From Polytrichum commune (Eukaryota; Streptophyta; Polytrichopsida; Polytrichales; Polytrichaceae): 64,000 bases of DNA. Below the pieces are notes generated by a model. That model was not told the DNA's origin. It was given only the letters and a program-made list of their open reading frames with translations, and searched no databases. A program made the translations under genes and the position numbers. Of the stretch, positions 43,037 through 56,163 are shown one piece after another. Position 1 is the stretch's first letter; each line of letters begins with the position of its first letter. The stretch covers positions 29,638,001 through 29,702,000 of the forward strand of contig OX485804.1 of the NCBI GenBank assembly GCA_950295325.1, in the 5' to 3' direction.

Positions 43037-46000
43037 TCACCATTCCTCAATTCTAGGCTTTGATGTGGCTGTCTGCAAAGGGGCTTCACCATTGCTGTTT
43101 TCAAATTCCACATTCACAGGTTCATCATCCTCGTCCTCATCGTCACTCTCAGCAAAGCCAGCATTCAGGAAGTTGGAAAATTCATCATCATCATCTTCAT
43201 CTTCTTCATCTCCAACTTCAATATCTTCATCAGACCACTCCTCTTCTGTCCAAGCATCAACTATGTTCTGTAGGGCTCCCTCCTCTTCAATTTTATCATT
43301 GTCTCCCTCCTCCCCATTCCCTGTATACTCTATTCCAACAAAAGCACACTCTTCCTTTGTTAGATAGCTGAAGTCCTTTGGATCACGAACTTCCTCCTCT
43401 TTCACTATTGCAGCTCTGACCTCAGCAGAGACCTCTTCCTCTTCCTTGTATGTTGTCGTGTCTGGCCGTTCTTCGCCAGCCGGCCAGCCTCGATAAAAGA
43501 TGAGCTTGCTAGGTTCTGTAGAGACAAGGACGGCCCCGGTAGCCTCCTAGGAAAAACAAAAACCAGCACTCTGAGACGATGACAAATAGATAGATTGTTG
43601 AAAAATAAAATCCTATCATGTTCTTAAGTGTCCCTCTGGCAACAAAAGGATCACCTCACATCCAGGACCTATATGTTTCCAGAGCCTGTGGAAGCCTTTG
43701 AGCATTATTTCCCCTATGTCAAATAGAGGTCACATTTCTTGTTCATTTTTGACGTCCAGAAGCTGATTACATACTGTGAAATTGATAGCTATACCAAACA
43801 TATGAATCAAGGCATCTCAAAGCCATAATGATTTGAGGCATTTCAAAGACATGATGATTTGAGGCCTCTCAAAGGCATGAAGAAATACCTCAATTTGTTG
43901 CACGATTTCTGCTACAGGTGTACCCTCGGCTCGCCCTTTAACACCTACTTTGACAAGAGGATGTCTCTGCAAGTAGTGCCTCATGGCGCTTGCTAATCCA
44001 GCAATCACATTGCTCTTTCCTGTTGAGATCATCATCCTTGCATCAATCCCTTAAAAGAGGCTAAGAACCAAAGTATGATGCGCTGTATTGACAAACTGCA
44101 AAATCAAATTGCAAGGACTACAAACTGGAAAGACCAGGATTACTATTTAATAACCAGCTTCTGGGATTTTAAAATAAAGGCAAGCAACCGTTGCATGAGC
44201 GAGGACAGAAATCCTGCAAAGTGAACTCAGAGACAGCAAAGTAAGAACTCTACTCACCAACATTGAGATGAGCAGGTTTGGTAAGCTTGAGGGCCTGCTT
44301 CCTCAAAACCAATCGTTCTGTTCTTGACAATGGCTCGGCCCTGAAAATAGGGTCTAATTTGAGCCCTCTGTTTCCCGGCATCTCCCGTTCGTCTAGAGCA
44401 TTTTCATTGTCAGCATCAAGAGCTTCATTGTAGTCGGCATCTAACTCATATTCTACATCGTCAAAATCTTCAAGATCTTCAAGATCATATGATGTTCCTG
44501 CTGAAGCTTCTGCACTGCTATCTTCACCCTCAATGCACTCATCATCTTCCTCCATTTTACTCTGCTCAACATAACATATTCAGATATTATAAGCAACACT
44601 ACTGTTGCATAGGAAAACATAGATCTAAACATTTAGGTGTTTTAATGTTGGATTTCAATGAAATAGGAACCATTTACACACAGTACAAGGCAATGTGGAG
44701 GTCAAAGAGTATGTTAACATTCATATAAGCGTTGTAATCATAACATACCAGTCCCGACTGCATCTTCTGCATCTCCTTTTCCAAGTTCAAGATATGCATC
44801 TCAATAGACTGCAAAGGCGGCAACAATGAAACATCAAAAACCACTAAAAACTGCAAATATTTCTTTCCACAAGTTAACCAGCAAGCAATGGTGTAATCAT
44901 CTAAAATAATCATCTTAATCAGGCGGTTAGTTACATACTATGTGCAATATCCAATTGCTTATATATTCATCACATTCATCTCTTCTTTATTGTGATGAGT
45001 CTTGTTTGTTATTCTCTGAACTACATCAGCTATAGAGGGGAGGAGCTTACACATGGCTTGTAAAGATAAATGCCATGGTACATATTCACCTCAAAATAGT
45101 ATTTGATGTGACAACATTAACAACCATGTAATTGCATTGATAGGTCCAGATGAAACAATGAAGACATGACCATTGAAGTGTGAGAATGTACCCTCTTTCG
45201 CTGCATTTCAAGGGATCGTTTAAGGGCTGCTCTCTTTGAAAGCAGATGTCGAGGTCTTAGCTCTGAAGGTCGCTGATAGTTTCTGCCGCGATAGACTATG
45301 ACTGCCTGGCCCTTGGAGGTTCTGACAATTCCGATTAAAATTCCTCCACTCTCATTTTCAAGCATTTTTGCTGTGTCCTCAACTTCAGATAGGGGTCCCT
45401 TGATGAGTATCTTTACAAGTTCCCTGTGCTTCCAGTGCAAATGCATGTTCTCGACAACACCATCAAATACTCCTCTTCTCCCTATACAGAAAGACAAACT
45501 GGATATCAAGTTTCTAAAAATAAGAACTCAGCTACACTCAAGACAGTGTCAGACATGGACTGTTCAAGGTGGACTTTACAAATACATGCGAAGTTTCTAC
45601 ATCTGGTGTTGAACATAGTTACATTACCATGTAAATAAGTACTACTCTCACTAATTCTGTTGCATTACGTAGGCAGTCTCTGATCTGAATGCCTCTGCAG
45701 CAATGACAAAAAGAACCTCAAGCAAAACTATCAGCAAGTTCTAGGCGTTGAACTGGCATCTTATTCCACCAGATGGGGCACCGATCCATATGAGAGAGAA
45801 AGCTCACCTATAAGTAGGTAGGCTTTCATTTTCAAACCCAGCTTTCGAAACATGTACCGTTCCGCTTCTGAAATATGCTCCTTATCTATAGCTTCGTCTA
45901 AAGGGCTCATCAGTGCATTGAGCTTTGATAGCTCCTTCTCTGCCCTTTCCTTTTTCTGAGCAGCCTGAGAAGCAGCATGGAGAGGGATTCTGTCAGTTCA

Positions 46001-49000
46001 AAGTTTGCAAATAACCATCACATCCAAATACACTGAGATAAGTCTGGTAAACTCACAAGATTCAATTTTGCTTCTATCTTCCTGGCAGCTCCAGCTCTAG
46101 CAGCCTTCCGACCGTCAATTCTTCTCACCAGTCGATCCTCACTATTCTGCAAAGTGTCCCAAATGGCTTCTGCTTCCAAAGTTTCAGCTAAAGTCCCCAC
46201 CTTACTGTCATACACAATACGGAGTGAGGATCTTATTATTGACAACTATATACATAGATGACATAAAATGATGTAGCAAGTTTGAATTTCCATGCACTTT
46301 CTTTAGTATCATGAAATCAGTACCATGACACAATAGTTGATTAACAAGCTTGAATAAGACAAGGTAAGAGATGATAGGTACTTCAGGGAACTGACTTTGA
46401 TCTGTTCTCCTTGACATCCTTAAAGAAAGCTCTAAATATAGAAGGGTAGCGAGGAGGGACCGGAACATTGAATTTAGTGTTACTCGAGGTATAGCTTTTG
46501 CAGTCTTTAAACCCATCCAAATTAAATATATATGCATGGACTGCTATGTACCTGGGTTCTGATGGACCATTTGCAAAGTTGATTGCCTTGCTTCTACTAG
46601 AAACTCTAACTTTCTCTTCCTCCACCTGTAGTGCACTAGCCATGCGGTCCCTCTCCTTCAGGGCTTCTTGAACTGCCTTGGGTAGAAAGTCTTTTCCTCG
46701 ATAAAGAACAATGTACTCCCTATCCCTGGCTAGTAGTACTCCACCTGTAAGCCCCTGCAAACAACCATTCCACATAAAAGGTGAGTTTCTTGATCAGCTT
46801 GTGGAGGCTTTAGTACAAGCTTGTAAACAGTGTAACACAGGGTTAGCAACAAGTGCTTGTTACCTTGAGTTCTTCACTCATACGCTCATTATTGGTATTT
46901 TGTACACCCTTCTTTATACCTATCTTGACAATCTCACTAGTCTCCCACAATTTTAAAATGGCAGCAGCAAGCCCAGCCAGTCCCTTGTTCTTCCCTGAAG
47001 CAACAAATTACAGGAGTCAGTATCTGCAACAATGAGGACAACCAATATCACAGAGAAATGAAGAAGCTTGCGAACTCTCTGGTTTTGGCAGGACATTTGA
47101 CCAACACAAGAGACACTGTTCCCGAGCTTAACAATGCAAACCCTGAAGTGCAAATGCTCACTAGAGCTGTGCTACAAAAGACCTCCCTTGGTTGTGATTG
47201 ATGGGATATAAAAAGGTCAACTGGTATCAAGTAGCCATTCAAGTGATAGAAACCACCTCGTGAAGGCAAGTAACTTCAACAAAACATGATGGCAAGAGGA
47301 GATACGTGCCAAGCATGAAATGTGGAGGCATAGGTCGTGCTTGACGCCGCAATTCTGTCATTTCTTCATTACTGAGTTGGGGTTTCACTCCATGGGGTAC
47401 CAGTCTGAATGGTCGCTTGAAACCTGAATTATCTCCAGTAAGTATCAAATCTCCATCAACAGGCACAGGTCTATTCCCAGCCCATTCTGCATACCGTGGT
47501 CCTAATCCAGCCAGGATGCTTTCCGTCATATGAAGCTCTGGATCAACTTCTGCAGTCACTTCCTTCTCTGTGCCTGATGACCAATCATTTAGAGTAGAGC
47601 CATTAGACATATCCTCTTACTAGCAAGAATCACATGAGAATCAGATGTCTCATAGTCAGGTTGAGAAAACAATGCACATTAAATAACACTTAATGTGGGG
47701 TTGAAGTAAAATGTCTGGGCTCACCAGGAACTTCGACTGCTGAATGTTCTGCCAAGTCATCAGCATTACAATCAACCTTATCTTTATCAATTCTGTTTTC
47801 ACTTTCATCTCCTTGTAAACCAAGAGACATTTGCTGATGGCGTTCTGTCTGCTCCTTTTCCATTTTCCGATGCACAGATGGTGGGATGTAATCCTTCCCA
47901 CGATAGACAACGGCTGCAGTTCCTGACCGCCATACGACTAAACCACCTGTTAACAACTGTGCTCCACAAAAGTCAATATGTATTTTCTCCTCTCTTAAGC
48001 ACAATATCCGACTTCATGGTAACTTGAAAGGGTGATGCCAAATTTGAACCACAACAGCTGCTATTCAAGAAACAATGAGAGCAAACATTCTAACCTCAAG
48101 TTCGGTATGAGTTTTTCTCATGTTAAGTGCTGGAGGGCCATCACATTTCACTTTCACAACCTCACAAGTGAGCCATCCACTGTGAATTGCTTCCACTATG
48201 CGAGGAGTGACACCCAATCTTCCAATCTTCAAGCGTTGCCTCACCATCAATCCAATTCCCCGTAACCTCTTAAGTTCATCTTCAGGTAAAGGGAGTTCAG
48301 CCACTGATGGAGGTCTAACCTTCTTCTTCCTCTCTAACTCTTCGCCATCTTCAGCATCAGATCCATCGTCCCCCCAAGACAGAGGCTCGTCTCCTTTATA
48401 TTGCCAATGATCATCTGAAGCATCACCATTGCTCCACCTTTTTTCAAACCGTTGGGGCACTGGCTGGCCATATCTGGAGGTCATCACTTAGTTACACAAC
48501 ATAGGATGGATTGAAATGGGTGGAAAGAGATTGGCGTATTGAAAAAAACTGACCCATCCTCAGAACAAATGGGGTGACAAAAAATAATCGAATATTGTCT
48601 GACGATACAATTCTCTCTCCAAAAGTCTTCATCAGGTGTACATCAGTTCAATTTTGGTCACGTGGAGACACAGACATCATGACAAATTCATTTGCAAGGC
48701 TTGTTCATGTTAGAAATTCTGCACCCTGAATGCAGCTTGAGAAGAATCTACTAGCAAGCTCGATACCAACATTACAGCAATTGAAGTCCTGAACATCAAG
48801 TCATGCCTAACTGATCCTAGCATGGGCGTGGCCAAAGACCCTAATATCAAAACCCTTCATGAGGTGTAAATAAGTTCAATATTAGTCACGTGCAGATGAC
48901 AGACATCATTACCCATTGATTTGCTAGGCTTGTCCATGATTGTATATTCTACCTTGCCCTAAAAATTATCTACTAGCAAGTTCGACAAAAAGATCAAGGA

Positions 49001-50042
49001 AATTGAAGCTCTCAACATCAAGGACTGCCTAACTGATCCTAGCATGCACATGGCTGAAGACCTCTCTCTACCTTGGCAACGTGCGATTCCTCTTAAAATC
49101 CAGCGATTGACCGGGGGCCGAACTGCTCCTCTCAATGCCTCGCAGCTTCTCCACAACTCGAGCCATGGCAGATTCCTTCCGAAGCCCTCGGTTACAATCC
49201 ATTTCATTAACACCCTTGGGTTCGTCGTCCAATACCTCATTCTGTGGAGCTCGATATTCAGTGTCCCGGACATTAGACCTACCTGTCCGGGCCGAACGCT
49301 GCTGCCAAGGCGCACTCTGCAAATTGCGCTTAGAATACGCAGATGATGCTTCTCTAGGCTTGAGGCTTCCCTGACTCTTTCCTGCATAGCTTCCCCCTGC
49401 CCTTCTTCCATTGTCACCCTCCCGCATGCTAGTGGAAGGAGATCGATCATCCCCGTACGAATTGAGCGTGCGTCTCTTGGGGTCCCATGGTACGTCTATG
49501 TTGAACCTCGGTTGCCCTCCGCCATAGGAAGAACCGGGCCTGCTAGTTTGTTGTGGAGCGACTGATCTTGTGTCCAAGGAGTTATCCTTTGAGAATGAGG
49601 AAGAATTTGGAGATGACGAGGAAGATTTATTATTATACCTATCCTGTGGATTCCGGTTAAAGCTGCTGCTTCCCCTGCCCTCTGATTGCGCAGATCTCCA
49701 AGGAAATTCCTGCTTCTGATTGCTCCCTCGCTGCGAGAACTTGAATTTTTCTCTCGGCGTCGGGGTTTGCTTTCTCCATGTCTCACGCCTCGCGGGCGGC
49801 TCTTCTTCATTAACCTCCGGGACGGTTGCAGCAACTGTGATGAGTCCACGCAACTGCGGAAATTGGCAATGCAGTGACGGAATCTCCCTGCTGCGGTGGG
49901 ACACAAACAGCGAAGATATGGAAACACTGCCTACTTGCGAAGAAGAGCTTGAAAGATGTGAGCATCGAGAGTCCCCCACGCGCAGGGGCCCGAGCAAATG
50001 CATAGAAGCCAATGCCATTTCCACCACTTCTCCAACCGCCAA
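43037..50042 (-). CDS. CFM2-like: Four-CRM-domain chloroplast splicing factor, CFM2-like (1273 aa, 13 exons)
   Basis: Exons (minus): 49072-50042, 48095-48473, 47725-47956, 47310-47615, 46864-46994, 46552-46754, 46057-46204, 45808-45964, 45192-45481, 44749-44808, 44258-44561, 43889-44019, 43037-43546. Phases agree throughout (3822 nt). The N-terminus (about 70 aa) is Ser/Arg/Leu-rich, like a plastid transit peptide, followed by a basic disordered region. Four CRM RNA-binding domains follow: about 385-472 ([27 protein letters not shown]), 603-696 ([24 protein letters not shown]), 820-910 ([23 protein letters not shown]) and 1035-1125 ([18 protein letters not shown]). A long acidic tail follows. 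Four CRMs point to CFM2, which promotes group II intron splicing in chloroplasts. The intron after 47310 appears to use a GC donor. The long N- and C-terminal extensions exceed Arabidopsis CFM2 (about 1000 aa). Confidence 0.88.
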
Positions 50043-50236
50043 TTGCTAGCCCCTTTCCTCTGTAGGTTCCACCTTCCGAATGTTACAACACTGGACTAAT
50101 CCCCGCCATAGGCCGTTTCTTACCCAGAGCCCGATGCTCTCTTCCAAGAACCACCACAACAACCGAACCCTAACCTCCTTTGCTCACTCAGCCGGCTATT
50201 TCCAAGCTGCAGGTAAAGAATTCCAGCAAACAAAAC

Positions 50237-50708
50237 CATAAATATTTGCTCATCTCATAAACATTCACCTCCTCGAATAAAAAAATGAAAAGATCACCCC
50301 TCTCATTAACATGGAAATGGTTTATGAGGTGAAGGGCTATCTTACCCCTAGAGCTTCAACAATCACGCACATCCGCACAGCTGTCCACTAAACCATAAAC
50401 CTTAGCTCATCTCTACCTTCAATTCCTCAAACACAAAAATGAAATAATTCTCCTTCGCATCAACATGGGAATTCTAATGTTCTGAAGAGTTATCTTGAAC
50501 CCAGAGCTTCATCACCAATCGCGCACATCCACACAAATTGTCCACTAAACCATAAACCTTAGCTCATTTCTTTACCTTCAACTCCTCGAACACAAAAACG
50601 AATGATTACCCCTCACATTAACATGGAAATTGGTATGTGGTGAAGAGCTATCACGGCCCCAGAGCTTCATCAACAATCATGCACATCCAACACACAAACT
50701 ATCCGCTA
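50237..50708. repeat. Three-copy tandem repeat, 157 bp, in the 5' leader of the CRM gene
   Basis: Each unit starts CATAAA and carries GCTCAT, CTCCTC-type, AACATGG, AGAGCTTCA and GCACATCC landmarks. Units begin at 50237, 50394 and 50551. The copies differ by substitutions and small indels. They lie upstream of the start codon at 50042, probably within a 5'UTR intron: an acceptor-like TTACCTGCAG is read on the minus strand near 50207. Confidence 0.8.
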
Positions 50709-50749
50709 ACTACAAACCTCAACACTCCGGGTTGAGGAAAATGTCTCAT

Positions 50750-51090
50750 AAATCGTACTGTGAGAAGCGAAATTTCGTTCCTGTCTAGTGATCATACCTG
50801 TTTTGGTGAGACGCAGCACCGTCATACAATCCTTGTGCCCATCGGCCGGAAGCGCAGGTTGCCATATCCATCGCCGCTGCTACTGCTTGGCATTCGCAAG
50901 GCTCTCTGTGCCTGGGTGGCGCGGGTCGCCCGGGGACGGGCCGGGTCTACATCCACCGGTCCCATCGTTCGTTGTGGATAGCCCGCGACTTGATGGCAAA
51001 TGTTCGTTCCCGTGTTGACCCCCTCCTTATGTATGTGACACCAAGATTCATTGTAGAAAGAAAAGAAAAGAAAAGAAAAGAAAAACCAAA
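50750..51090 (-). promoter_or_regulatory. Probable promoter/first exon region of the CRM gene
   Basis: A GC-rich island (about 50840-51000) upstream of the CRM gene, followed by an (AAAAG)n run at about 51057-51085. Its position and composition fit a promoter with an untranslated first exon. No exact start site is visible. Confidence 0.35.
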
Positions 51091-51344
51091 ATGGAATAAC
51101 GATCCAATGTGAATTGAGCATGTTGGCTCTACCATGTTCAAGAGTTCCTTCTAGTGCCCGGGAAGTTTTTGGGCATAGTCAGTCAAGATCCTAGTGATTC
51201 TAAATCCAGCCAGTCACATGTTCATATCTTTCAGTTTTTCTTTATTCATTTGAGATCTATTCTATAGATTTCTTTAAAATTATCGGTAATTCTCTTGAAG
51301 TCTCGTTATTTCTCAAACTAAACCAATTCATCTGTAACTAACTA

Positions 51345-51500
51345 ACAACTCTCCCATGACAGTGGTTCCTTGGGTGCGGTGTGGGGTTTACTGCTTCTTT
51401 TGCGGTAGGTGGGCTCTTGTTTAAGAGATTAAATCATTTTAATATCCATTTCTTGTGTTGGGGGGGAGGGAGAAAAAGGGGGAATTTCGAAGCATGAGAA
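51345..51500 (-). mobile_element. Probable SINE fragment (minus strand)
   Basis: Read on the minus strand, GAGCCCACCTACC, then CAGTAAACCCCACACCGCAC parallels the body of the SINE at 53070-53335 (GAGCCCACCCATGAC, AGTAAACCCCACCCTGCACC). A homopolymer stretch of G/C and a GCTTCGAAATTCCCC box B-like string lie in the matching order. No box A is seen, so this copy is partial or diverged. Confidence 0.4.
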
Positions 51501-53069
51501 AAATTTATGAATGACAACATAAGATATTAGAAGACAAAGCAAAGTAGTAGTTGACATGCCCGTTATGGTACAAAAGGGTTTAAGATGCACTCTTTATGTT
51601 TTTAGTCAAAATATTAGAGTATACATGGTCTATAATTAATTTTATATCCTGTAAAATATACCGATCAGAGCATGCATATATGCATATTAGATTACACGAA
51701 GGTTTGAGCACATATATTTTAATCACGGCACATATAGACAATCAAATGAATTTGGAGGCAAGTCGACTTGATTACACAATTATATAATAAATATCTTTCG
51801 AATTAGTAGAAATTTCCTCGATGATGTAAGCTACATTTAACAAGTGTATTTTGACATTATAGAAGCAATCATGGATAACTAATTTACGAATGAATGTTGA
51901 CGGAAACGAATCTTCGAGACAAGTATCCTACACGTGTGAAGGGTGGGAGAGGCTTACACTGAATGACTCGGATATTGATAAAGCCTAGGTCAAGAACGCA
52001 ATTCATCCGTATCCTTTGAAGCAACACCTTAAAATAGAGATTCAACTTCACTATGAACGTTTCTAACTTTCAACTCATGCATTCAGAAAACTTTTACCTT
52101 TGAAGGCTAAATTATTCTCATTCTCGTCTTTGAGGCCTCTCATGTTATTCTTAGCTACTTTCTTAATATTATATGAAGATAATGATTTAGGGTTTCTTCA
52201 GTGATATGTGATTCTTGAGGGGTGGACTTTTCATTGAAAATCTAAATGATGTGTGTGGGTTGTTATGAAATTAAAACCCCTGTGTATAAGAAGTTTATAG
52301 AGATAAAACAAATGAATATGTATCAACGGCATGCTAGAAAAATGACTCATGTATATATATCAAGCTTTTCAATGTAATGTAATAATTGCCTATATGAATA
52401 TGAATCTAACATTAAATAAGTCCTTGATACATATAATATTCACTTCACTTCCCAATAAGAAGTCATTAAACCTTTTTTTTTCATCCATTAGCATGTAACT
52501 CAACAAGTGCATCGAGCAAACAAAGACAAGAGCATAATAACTTAGCCACTATCCAGAGGCAAAACTCAAGGGCACTCGATGAGCCTCTAGTTTGTAAAAA
52601 CCTAGAACCCAAATGCAAACTCAAACATGAATGGACAAGGTTGTCATCGAGGACTATTACCACATGACGACAATGGATGGAAACATGAATTGGATGGAAC
52701 TAACACATGTATATTGTCAAAAAAATTCTAAACCCTAGGCCCCCCTACACATGACATGTGCGTCACTATTAGATCCGAAATTTGTTCCTAATATTAACAA
52801 ATGCTTGCCGGTCGACAAAAAACCCAAGGGACTCTTAAAAATAACCTCCAAGTCCTCACCTATATTTTGCAATGGAACTACAATTGTTGTCAACCACACA
52901 ACACTTTGAAATTAAGTTGTGAAATTTGCACAAGATGTTGTCATGTTGACCAACTTACAATAATTCATGGCGGACGGTAATATCTATTGCCCAATACATA
53001 TCATGAACTACACCAACCACTGATGATGTGCCAATTGCAAACAATTTGTATCCGAGATGACCCTAAACT
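51501..53069. other. Intergenic stretch, nothing recognised
   Basis: AT-rich DNA with only short frames that have no family features. Confidence 0.4.
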
Positions 53070-53335
53070 ACCGTGTGATAGTGGAAAGGTGCCCATTTTT
53101 TAATGAAGTGGGGGGAGGTTCGATTCCCACTGTGAAATCTTCTCTCTACTTGACGGAAAGGGGGGGGGGGAAGTTTAAAAAAAAAGTTACGTAGGTAAGA
53201 AGCCAAGAGCCCACCCATGACAAGGTAGGTAGTAAACCCCACCCTGCACCAAGAAGATTCTTAAGTAGGGTAGGGCCAACAAGCTTGATTCACGTCAAAT
53301 TGCCCGACATTGGTTATTTATTTATTTGTTTATTG
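53070..53335 (+). mobile_element. tRNA-derived SINE
   Basis: Box A-like TAGTGGAAAGG at 53079-53089 and a perfect box B GGTTCGATTCC at 53117-53127 are followed by a G-run, a body (GAGCCCACCCATGACAAGG, AGTAAACCCCACCC) and a TTTA-repeat tail near 53313-53332. No complete tRNA cloverleaf can be folded by eye. It shares body sequence with 51345-51500 and the general plan with the SINE at 11645-11850. Confidence 0.6.
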
Positions 53336-56163
53336 CAAACAATTCAGCACGAAATTGCAAAGTTGAACTTTGAGGTAATTTTAATATAGTGCATGCAATC
53401 CAAACTCTACCTAGGATGATAAACTTGTACACTGTGTAAACCTAGCTTCTGAAAATTCAGGCGGCATTGTTTCAAGAGCCTAAGTACAAATTCTTACATC
53501 ACTTGAAATATTGGCATCATGTCATACTCCTCCAAACTAAAATGTAGAGAACCAAATAGTTGATCTAGGCTTTAACCCTAAAGCCTAGGTTTGGATCATT
53601 GAACATATCGGAATTGCATACTTGTGAAGAATGCAATGCAGAGAAGGTTGCATCATTGATACAAGTACATGTTGGGCCACCCCTTCAATGTTGATTGCAA
53701 CCTCAGTTGTTGAATAAATCGCCAATTTCAAAGCTTGAAAGAGGTTCTTATAGACATTGAGGAAGGGGAGTCCAAAGTGTTCATACAACCACAAAGGTTT
53801 TGCCATGTCCTTGCAACCCACCATGTCGGCAAAATATAGTGAACTGTATCCACAAATTAGAGCCAAGTTCATTTAACCAAAAGTTATAGTAAAATTTGTT
53901 AAAATTAAATACAGTGCCTCACTTGGTTGACCTTATGAATGTGTGAAAAGAGTAATGGTTGAAATATGAACAAGTGATAGACGTACATTTATATCTTTAC
54001 AAAGAAATCTCACTGATTTTTTGGGGGAGGGGGATTAAAGGCCCTTAGGGGCTCTGAGGTTTAGATGTCTTTGCTTTAAAGACTCAAATTATAGCCATGG
54101 CATTCAAAGTTGGCAATTGAAGCAACTCAAATCAAGATTTGTTCACCATTGTGTTGGTTGCAGCTATATGCAAAGTTTTCAATTTCGTCTGGGAGTATAT
54201 TTAGTGAGAATGTGCCTGATTTAATATATAAGGAAGTGTCAAAAAATTTGAGGCATAGTACAGAAATAAGGTACTCATGTCATAGTTCCAAGTGGTTAAA
54301 TGAAGGATTTTGGTTGTGGGTGGATGATTTATTGCCCTGATATCAATATGTTTGGTACATGAATGAACTATACAAGTACATCAGGAGATGGGCTTCAGTT
54401 ATTTGTGAAGTCGGGAAAGAGTTCGAGTGATTTCGATCTGCAAAGTAATTGACACTACCCCTTCATAATCTCACCAAAGACAAGATTCGGTTGCTTGGTT
54501 TTTGTAAAGCTTCTTCAACAACCTTTGCTCAAACCCATGATGCATAAGTAACAATGACTTTGCGTTGGCATCTGTCACATCTGCAAACAACAACTAGACA
54601 CCATTCCCAAATCCCCCCAAAATAGCTTTTCATAGATATCACGACAAAGTTGCATAGATATTCAAATGTCACTTTTTCCACCATTTGTCACAATGCATTC
54701 AAAAACAACATAATCCCACCCTCGAGCTACTGAGGACATATTATGGTTGGAAATGATAGGTGCCGAAAAGCAGTACATGAGGGTAAGGTAGATGGGTCTT
54801 AAATGATTACTTTTTCATGTTCACCATAAAATACAACTCCAAATTGCAAACTCTAAATTTCACATGAGTCGTCACATAAGTAGCCTTCGAGATTGTATTT
54901 CATAACAAACATGAAAAGGTCAACAAAAGTCCCTGTAAATGTACCATTTATCAATACAATGATTTCTATGATGTGGGCTTCCAATAAAAGACTGAGTAAC
55001 AAGATTCCAGAGGACAGGAAAAATCCATTGAACAAAAGCACAGGATATTATTACAAAAATAAGGCATCTAACAAGGAATAAAAAACCAGACCTCTCTGCA
55101 ATAATAATCCTACACAAGGTCATTGCCCTATACCTATTGATAACCACCGACCGATCAACCATACTGGACTGCAATGTTGAACCGAAGCTAACGTTTATTC
55201 CATTAACTCAAAAGAATACATGGGATGCACCTATTTTCAAGAACAGGACATCCCTTTCCAAATATATGGTACTTCATGTTTGAGCACCATGGGTATGCCT
55301 GTGACAATTCCCAACCCTAGATCAGTGTGCTCAAAGGAACTTGATATGATCTGTATCCGAAATCTAGATCTTAAAAAAGATAATAGCAAAATGCAGATGG
55401 TTTCAAGAGAATTATGACAAATATATTCAAGAGAGGAAACATGGGAACAGAAAGTGACATCAGAAGGATAGCAATGTGCATTCTGCCTGATGTTGGCTGT
55501 GAGGATATTGAAAGAGAAGATTTTATCTGTTCTTGAAATTTGAAAACCAATCTTGTAAATGGGATCCTGCATCGCATCCACAGTACAATTTAGTTGCTGA
55601 TTTTCACTATAATTGGTCAATGCATGATGAAGCTGTGTATAAAGAACCCCAGTAAAGCCAAAATAATGCCATTCTCACTGCAGTGGAAGTTATCAAAGGA
55701 TCTTTTCACAATTGTAATGTTTAATTTTTCATATGAAGACCCAGTCAATTTAAATTATAATTTCCAAATTGAAGAGCCCCATCTGAAGTGAAGGACCGAC
55801 ATTCACGATGATCACTCGGCCAACATGAAGAATGCATTCAAGGGAGAGAAACGCACAATCCCTTTCTATATTCAAATGATTGATCCTAAGAGCTCAATTA
55901 TGAGCTAAATTAATATTTGACCATCATGGACAAGACCAGTCTCAATCCAGAAATTTGGTCTTACAAACTCATTCCTGAATGTAGACTGTAATATGATGAG
56001 GCAGAGGAAAAACTCAATGCAATAAAAATTGTGATTACAAGTGATTACTGCTAGAAACAACAGATTTGCATACCAAGGAGATTGCACTAAAATATTGCAT
56101 AGAATCAAAGAATGAGAATGATTTTTTTTCCACTAAGAGATGTGAAAGGAAGAGATAACAGTA
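53336..56163. other. Intergenic stretch and 3' flank of VPS53
   Basis: No gene is supported. GGTAGATGGGTCTTAAATGA near 54788-54807 matches the MITE terminus seen at 26003, but no partner end was found. The right part probably includes the VPS53 3'UTR. Confidence 0.35.

Noticed and set aside
42840-43371. 175-aa and 103-aa plus-strand ORFs rich in Ser or His
   Set aside because: Antisense shadows of the acidic last exon of the CRM gene.
49496-50049. ORFs on both strands overlapping the CRM gene's first exon
   Set aside because: Other-frame shadows; only the 49072-50042 minus frame continues in phase into CRM domains.
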